The notes beneath the pieces are model-generated. The model worked only from the letters and a program-made list of their open reading frames with translations, searched no databases and was not told where the DNA came from. Shown here piece after piece: positions 5,683 to 9,527 of a stretch of 9,527 nucleotides of DNA. The translations under genes were made by a program, and so were the position numbers. Origin of the DNA: Cellulomonadaceae bacterium (lineage in GTDB: Bacteria; Actinomycetota; Actinomycetes; Actinomycetales; Cellulomonadaceae); assembly GCA_031283115.1 (NCBI GenBank), contig JAITCK010000031.1, positions 1-9,527 on the forward strand, in the 5' to 3' direction. The first letter of the stretch is position 1. Every line of letters starts with the position of its first letter.

Positions 5683-6830
5683 GCGCTGACGGCGTCGTAG
5701 GCGGTGGTCAGCAGGTCAGCGTCCGGGCCTTCCAGGCGGGTCGGCTGGCCGACACCCTCCAACACGACAAACCGCAGCGTGTGGGCGCGGGTTTTTTTGT
5801 CGCGGCGCATGGCCGTCGCAAGGTCTTCCCAGCGGCCAGCAGGGTAAGTGGTTGGCAGGCCGACAGAAGCGAGAATCGTCCGCGTCTGCTCCACCACGTC
5901 AGCCGTCAGTATCCCGGCCAGCCGAGCCAGTTCAGCCTCGTACATCATGCCTACTGCGACGGCCTCCCCGTGCCGCCACTGGAAGCCTTCGACCAGTTCG
6001 ACGGCGTGACCAAAGGTGTGTCCGTAGTTGAGTATTTCTCGCAGGCCCTGCTCGGTGAGGTCTTCGCCCACCACATGCGCTTTGACGGCGATAGCCCGCT
6101 CCACGAGTTCGCCCAGCACCTCCCAGAGGAAGTCGGGTACGCGGGCGCCATCCCATTCCCGCAGGGCGTCGGCGTTGTCGTCAACCAGGTCGAGGATGCG
6201 CGGGTCGGCGATAAACCCCGTCTTGATGACCTCCCCTAGGCCAGCGATAATGTCGCGGCGGGTCAGGGTGCGCAGCATATCCAAGTCGCAGATGACTCCG
6301 GCAGGGGAATGGAAGGATCCGACCAGGTTTTTCCCTTCACCCGTGTTGATGCCTGTTTTGCCGCCGACGGCTGCATCCACCATGCCCAGCAGGGTTGTTG
6401 ACACGTTGACAAACTTCACGCCCCGCTGCCAGGTGGCGGCGATACAACCGCCCAAGTCCGTGGTCGCTCCCCCACCGACGGCAACCACTGCGTCCGTCCG
6501 CGTGAACTCGCAGCGACCCAAGGCCGACCAGGCTTCCGCGACAACACCCACCTTTTTTTGGGCTTCAGCGTCAGGGACGGCGTGGAGCCAGGTTTCGTAT
6601 CCGGCCTCGTCCAGTAGGTCTTGAACCTGCGTCGCATACTGTTGCAATGGCCCGGGGTAGACGATGAAGACGCGAGCCACCTTGCGGCCCAGCATGTCCG
6701 GTAGTTCGCCGACTACGCCACGCCCGATGAGCACGTCATAGGTGGTTTCGCCGCGCACCCGCACGCGGGCCGCCTCACCGGCGACAGCGGGCAGGGCCCC
6801 CGTCATGGGGTTGGCGGATAACCGCGTCAT
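5679..6830 (-). CDS. aroB: 3-dehydroquinate synthase
   Basis: Converts DAHP to 3-dehydroquinate, step 2 of the shikimate pathway, using NAD+ and a divalent metal in the cytosol. The 383-aa product has the NAD-binding GGGATTDLGG (119-128) and STTLLGMVDAAVGGKTGIN (144-162) with the substrate-binding loop. Metal ligands are E200 (GLGEVIKTG), H271 of NYGHTFGHA and H287 of RHGEA. RRDKKTRA (342-349) is the conserved basic substrate loop. About 20 extra N-terminal residues precede the fold. The ATG at 6828-6830 overlaps the aroK stop (ATGA), which supports this start over the ATG eight codons later (6804-6806). The stop overlaps the next start (GTGA). Confidence 0.97.
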   Translation of the reverse strand: MTRLSANPMTGALPAVAGEAARVRVRGETTYDVLIGRGVVGELPDMLGRKVARVFIVYPGPLQQYATQVQDLLDEAGYETWLHAVPDAEAQKKVGVVAEAWSALGRCEFTRTDAVVAVGGGATTDLGGCIAATWQRGVKFVNVSTTLLGMVDAAVGGKTGINTGEGKNLVGSFHSPAGVICDLDMLRTLTRRDIIAGLGEVIKTGFIADPRILDLVDDNADALREWDGARVPDFLWEVLGELVERAIAVKAHVVGEDLTEQGLREILNYGHTFGHAVELVEGFQWRHGEAVAVGMMYEAELARLAGILTADVVEQTRTILASVGLPTTYPAGRWEDLATAMRRDKKTRAHTLRFVVLEGVGQPTRLEGPDADLLTTAYDAVSA

Positions 6831-7393
6831 TCCGCTATCTCCTCGTCAATGATTTCGGCGAGCACGTCGGGGCTGTGCTGGGAGGTGTCCATGTACACGT
6901 TGGCGATGTCCTCGTAGAGGGGGCGGCGCTGGTCAGCCAGGTTTTGCCAGCGGTCGAGGGGGTCTCCGCCCGCGATAAGGGGCCGGGATGCGCCAGAGCC
7001 TAACCGTTCAGCAACGGCGTCACGAGACACGTCAAGGAAGACGATGGTTCCTCCGGTGGCCGTGTAGGCGTGGAGGCGTTCTCGTGTCAGGGCGTCGGTG
7101 ACGGCTCCCCCGCCCAGGGCCAGCACGCCCTTGTGGCTGGTCAGGGCGGTGGCGACGGCGGCGCGTTCCAGGGCGCGGAAGGCTGCCTCGCCGTCGTTGC
7201 GGAAAATGTCGGTGATGGGGGTGCCGAGGGCTTCCACGTCGGCGTCGGTATCGCGGAAGTCGACGCCCAGCCGGGCGGCTAGGGCGCGACCGACCACAGT
7301 TTTGCCGCCGCCGGGCGGCCCGATGAGCACTACTTTTGGCCCGGACCCGGAGGGCGGGATGATGGGGATGGGGACGGTTGAGGGGCGTTCCAC
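6827..7393 (-). CDS. aroK: Shikimate kinase
   Basis: Phosphorylates shikimate at the 3-OH with ATP, step 5 of chorismate synthesis. The 188-aa product has a P-loop GPPGGGKT (25-32). Shikimate-binding residues are D50 (RDTDADVE), R73 in EAAFRALE and the GGG of LALGGGAV (94-96). The lid arginine is R137 in GASRPLIA, and QRRPLYEDIA (155-164) is the adenine-side motif. The first 18 residues form a Pro/Ser-rich extension not needed for the fold. The GTG start at 7391-7393 has AGGG seven bases upstream. It lies 91 nt after aroC and overlaps aroB by 4 nt. Confidence 0.96.
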   Translation of the reverse strand: MERPSTVPIPIIPPSGSGPKVVLIGPPGGGKTVVGRALAARLGVDFRDTDADVEALGTPITDIFRNDGEAAFRALERAAVATALTSHKGVLALGGGAVTDALTRERLHAYTATGGTIVFLDVSRDAVAERLGSGASRPLIAGGDPLDRWQNLADQRRPLYEDIANVYMDTSQHSPDVLAEIIDEEIAE

Positions 7394-7472
7394 TGGTTTT
7401 CCCTATCGTGTGGCAGGTTGCGGCGGGGGTCGGCGAGTGTGACGACGGCGCTGGGGCTACTGCTGACGCTAC

Positions 7473-7482
7473 CCGACGTCGG
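7473..7482. repeat. Perfect 10-bp palindrome CCGACGTCGG just after aroC
   Basis: The dyad lies 3-12 nt beyond the aroC TAA. Without a loop or T-run it cannot act as an intrinsic terminator. It may be a protein-binding site or chance in GC-rich sequence. The rest of the aroC-aroK spacer holds only the aroK SD. Confidence 0.3.
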
Positions 7483-7484
7483 CC

Positions 7485-8702
7485 TTATCGGATAGTGGAC
7501 GGAATGGCCGCCAGGTAGTTTTCGACGTTGCGGCGGGTTTCGGTCACGGAGTCTCCGCCAAACTTTTCCAGCACTGCGTTGGCGAGAACCAGGGCGATTT
7601 CTGCTTCGGCGACGACGGCGGCGGGCGGGACGGCGCAGACGTCGCTGCGCTGGTGGTGGGCGGTGGCTGGTTCGCCGGTTGCCGTGTCGATGGTGCGTAG
7701 GGCGCGCGGCACGGTGGAGATGGGTTTCATGGCTGCCCTGGCCCGGATGGTTTCACCGTTGGACATGCCACCTTCGATGCCGCCCGCCCGGTTGGTCAGG
7801 CGTTCAACCCGCCCGGCTGCCGACCGGACGATTTCGTCGTGGGCTTGCGACCCACGCCGGGTGGCCGTGGTGAAGCCGTCGCCAATCTCGACGCCTTTGA
7901 TGGCTTGGATGCCCATCAATGCTGCGGCGATGCGGGCGTCGAGGCGGCGGTCGGCGTGGACGTAACTTCCCAGGCCGGTGGGCACCCCGTAGGCGAGCAC
8001 TTCGACAACCCCGCCCAGAGTGTCCCCCTCCTGTTTGGCGGCGTCTACCTGCGCAATCATCGCGGCGGAGGTTGCAGGGTCGGCGCAGCGGACCGGGTCG
8101 TCAGACAGGCGGGCTTCATCGTCGGGCGTGGGCAGGGCGGCGCTGTCGGGCACGGAGACGGTTCCGATGGCGACGACGTGACTGACCAGCCGGATTCCGG
8201 CAGCCTGGTCGATGAATCGTGCGGCTAGTTCCCCCAAGGCCACGCGCGTCGCGGTTTCCCGGGCGGAGGCTCGTTCGAGGACGGGCCGGGCGTCGTCAAA
8301 GCCGTATTTGCTCATCCCTACCAGGTCGGCGTGGCCGGGGCGGGGCCGGTGGAGGGGCCGGTTGCGGGCGATTTCCCGCTCGTCACCCGTGCCAGCGTCC
8401 ACGGTCAGGGCTGACGGGTCAACGGGGTCAGCGGACATGACATCCGTCCACTTGGGCCATTCTGAGTTGGCGATTTCGATGGCGATAGGCCCGCCCTGGG
8501 TGAGTCCGTGGCGGACCCCAGCGAGGATGCGGACGGCATCGGCTTCAAACTTCATGCGCGCCCCGCGCCCGTAACCCAGCCGCCGCCGCGCCAGCACCCG
8601 CTCAAGGTCGGCGGTGGTCACCGCCACCCCGGCAGGCAGTCCTTCAACAAGGCCCAGCAAGGCAGGCCCATGCGATTCCCCAGCAGTCATCCAACGCAAC
8701 AC
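7485..8702 (-). CDS. aroC: Chorismate synthase
   Basis: Eliminates phosphate from EPSP to give chorismate, the last common step to aromatic amino acids, folate and quinones; needs reduced FMN. The 405-aa product carries the family signatures in order: [18 protein letters not shown] (8-25), [14 protein letters not shown] (40-53), RPGHAD (121-126), SARETA (146-151), RRGSQAHDE (282-290), [11 protein letters not shown] (307-317) and QRSDVCAVP (351-359). Length is normal for actinobacteria. The GTG start at 8700-8702 gives [12 protein letters not shown], the expected short N-terminus, and has a strong SD (GGGAGGA) seven bases upstream. Confidence 0.98.
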   Translation of the reverse strand: MLRWMTAGESHGPALLGLVEGLPAGVAVTTADLERVLARRRLGYGRGARMKFEADAVRILAGVRHGLTQGGPIAIEIANSEWPKWTDVMSADPVDPSALTVDAGTGDEREIARNRPLHRPRPGHADLVGMSKYGFDDARPVLERASARETATRVALGELAARFIDQAAGIRLVSHVVAIGTVSVPDSAALPTPDDEARLSDDPVRCADPATSAAMIAQVDAAKQEGDTLGGVVEVLAYGVPTGLGSYVHADRRLDARIAAALMGIQAIKGVEIGDGFTTATRRGSQAHDEIVRSAAGRVERLTNRAGGIEGGMSNGETIRARAAMKPISTVPRALRTIDTATGEPATAHHQRSDVCAVPPAAVVAEAEIALVLANAVLEKFGGDSVTETRRNVENYLAAIPSTIR

Positions 8703-8716
8703 GTTCGTATCCTCCC
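8703..8716 (-). promoter_or_regulatory. aroC: Strong ribosome binding site fixing the aroC GTG start
   Basis: GGGAGGA (8716-8710 on the minus strand) lies seven bases before the GTG at 8702. It is the best SD in the window and selects the GTG over the in-frame ATG four codons later. The 59-nt gap to the ABC transporter stop shows no clear terminator or promoter, so co-transcription with that gene is possible. Confidence 0.8.
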
Positions 8717-8761
8717 ATGTTCTGCGTCAACATCTCGTCACGACGGCACTGGCTATCGTGG

Positions 8762-9527
8762 CTAATCTGTCAGGTATTCGGTGTCGGTGTCGGTGAGGTT
8801 CCAGCGGTCAACGTCGGGTGGGTCTTCTTGGCGACTGCCGTCGTCGGCGAACTGGGTGTGGTAGAGGGCCGCGTAGAGGCCGCCTTGGGCTAGTAGTTCG
8901 TCGTGGGTGCCTTGTTCGACCACGCGGCCTGCTTCGAGGGCGACGATGAGGTCGGCAGCGCGGACGGTGGACAGGCGGTGGGCGATGACTAGCGATGTGC
9001 GGCCTACTAGGGCTTCGTCAAGAGCGGCTTGGACGGCGGCCTCGGATTCAGAATCCAGGTGGGCGGTGGCCTCATCAAGGACGACAACGGCGGGGGCTTT
9101 GAGCAGCAGGCGGGCGATGGCGATGCGCTGGCGTTCCCCACCGGACATGCGATAGCCCCGGTCCCCCACTACCGTGTCCAAACCTTCAGGCAGCGAGGCA
9201 ACCAAGTCCCAAATCCGGGCGGCCCGCAGGGCCTGCTCTAAGTCGGCATCCGTCGCATCAGGGCGGGCGTAGCGGAGGTTTTCGGCGATGGTGTCGTGGA
9301 AGAGGTGGGCTTCCTGGGACACCACCCCCACCGTCTCACGCAGGGAATCCAGGGTGACGGCGCGCAGGTCATGCCCGGCAATACGGACGGCCCCGGACGT
9401 CGGGTCGTACATGCGGGTGACCAACTGCGAAATGGTTGTTTTCCCGGCACCCGACGGGCCGACCAGGGCCACCATGGCCCCGGCGGGCACGCTGAAAGAC
9501 ACGTCAGTCAGAGTGTTCTCGGTGGGG
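8762..9527 (-). CDS. ABC transporter ATP-binding domain, exporter type (C-terminal part; continues past window edge)
   Basis: The reading frame is open to the right edge, beginning PTENTLTDVSFSVPAG, so the true start lies outside; the first visible GTG (9500-9502) is internal to the domain. The visible 254 residues form a complete nucleotide-binding domain: Walker A GPSGAGKTT, Q-loop VVSQEAHLF, signature MSGGERQRIAIARLL, Walker B VVVLDEATAHLD and H-loop VIAHRLSTVRAADLI. It ends with the GTHDELLAQGGLYAALY block typical of MsbA/MDR-like exporters, in which the domain is fused behind a six-helix membrane domain. A short acidic tail ending TEYLTD follows. The transported substrate cannot be told. 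Whether a fused membrane domain exists is inferred from the family, as it is not in the window. Confidence 0.92.
   Translation of the reverse strand, partial: PTENTLTDVSFSVPAGAMVALVGPSGAGKTTISQLVTRMYDPTSGAVRIAGHDLRAVTLDSLRETVGVVSQEAHLFHDTIAENLRYARPDATDADLEQALRAARIWDLVASLPEGLDTVVGDRGYRMSGGERQRIAIARLLLKAPAVVVLDEATAHLDSESEAAVQAALDEALVGRTSLVIAHRLSTVRAADLIVALEAGRVVEQGTHDELLAQGGLYAALYHTQFADDGSRQEDPPDVDRWNLTDTDTEYLTD

Noticed and set aside
8703..8761. TTGACG as a -35 for an aroC promoter
   Set aside because: The matching -10 would fall on the SD and start codon, and the strong SD argues against a leaderless start.
1..9527. tRNA, rRNA, CRISPR array, insertion sequence or transposase
   Set aside because: Read on both strands; no cloverleaf, spaced short repeats or transposase motifs were seen.

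Overview
The window is about 64% G+C by a spot count of one line. All genes read on the minus strand, so transcription runs from high to low coordinates. GTG starts, 4-nt ATGA/GTGA gene overlaps, purine-rich Shine-Dalgarno (SD) sites and an actinobacterial-type UvrB N-terminus point to a high-GC actinobacterium, perhaps an Actinomyces or Micrococcales relative. The genus cannot be fixed from this sequence alone.

Layout in direction of transcription. (1) 9527-8762 is the 3' end of an ABC exporter ATPase. (2) 8702-5679 is a compact chorismate-pathway block, aroC, aroK, aroB. aroK/aroB overlap by ATGA, and aroB is coupled by GTGA to a CPBP-family intramembrane protease gene (5682-4789). (3) 4788-3159 is an AT-rich island, about 40% G+C in two sampled lines. 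It carries two probably secreted or membrane-anchored products overlapping by ATGA: a papain-fold cysteine protease with a signal peptide, and an unrecognised protein with one C-terminal membrane segment. A perfect TGTGA-N6-TCACA site (CRP/GlxR type) lies upstream of the pair. (4) 3158-3060 is a decayed, internally deleted and frameshifted fragment of a second copy of the CPBP gene, so the island is bracketed by CPBP sequence on both sides. (5) 3032-125 is a three-gene cassette: esterase, ATP-grasp ligase, paralogous esterase. The first gene has no SD but has a good -10 hexamer 8 nt before its GTG, next to a perfect 7+7 palindrome, which suggests a leaderless and perhaps repressed operon. (6) 94-1 is the start of uvrB.

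aroB, aroK and aroC supply steps 2, 5 and 7 of the shikimate pathway. The esterase/ATP-grasp/esterase cassette looks like a small cytosolic pathway that makes and breaks an amide, peptide or ester bond, substrate unknown. The island pair looks like a secreted protease with a co-translated membrane partner. Most interesting are the CPBP-bracketed island, the protease/partner pair, and the cassette with its junction-spanning palindromic promoter.
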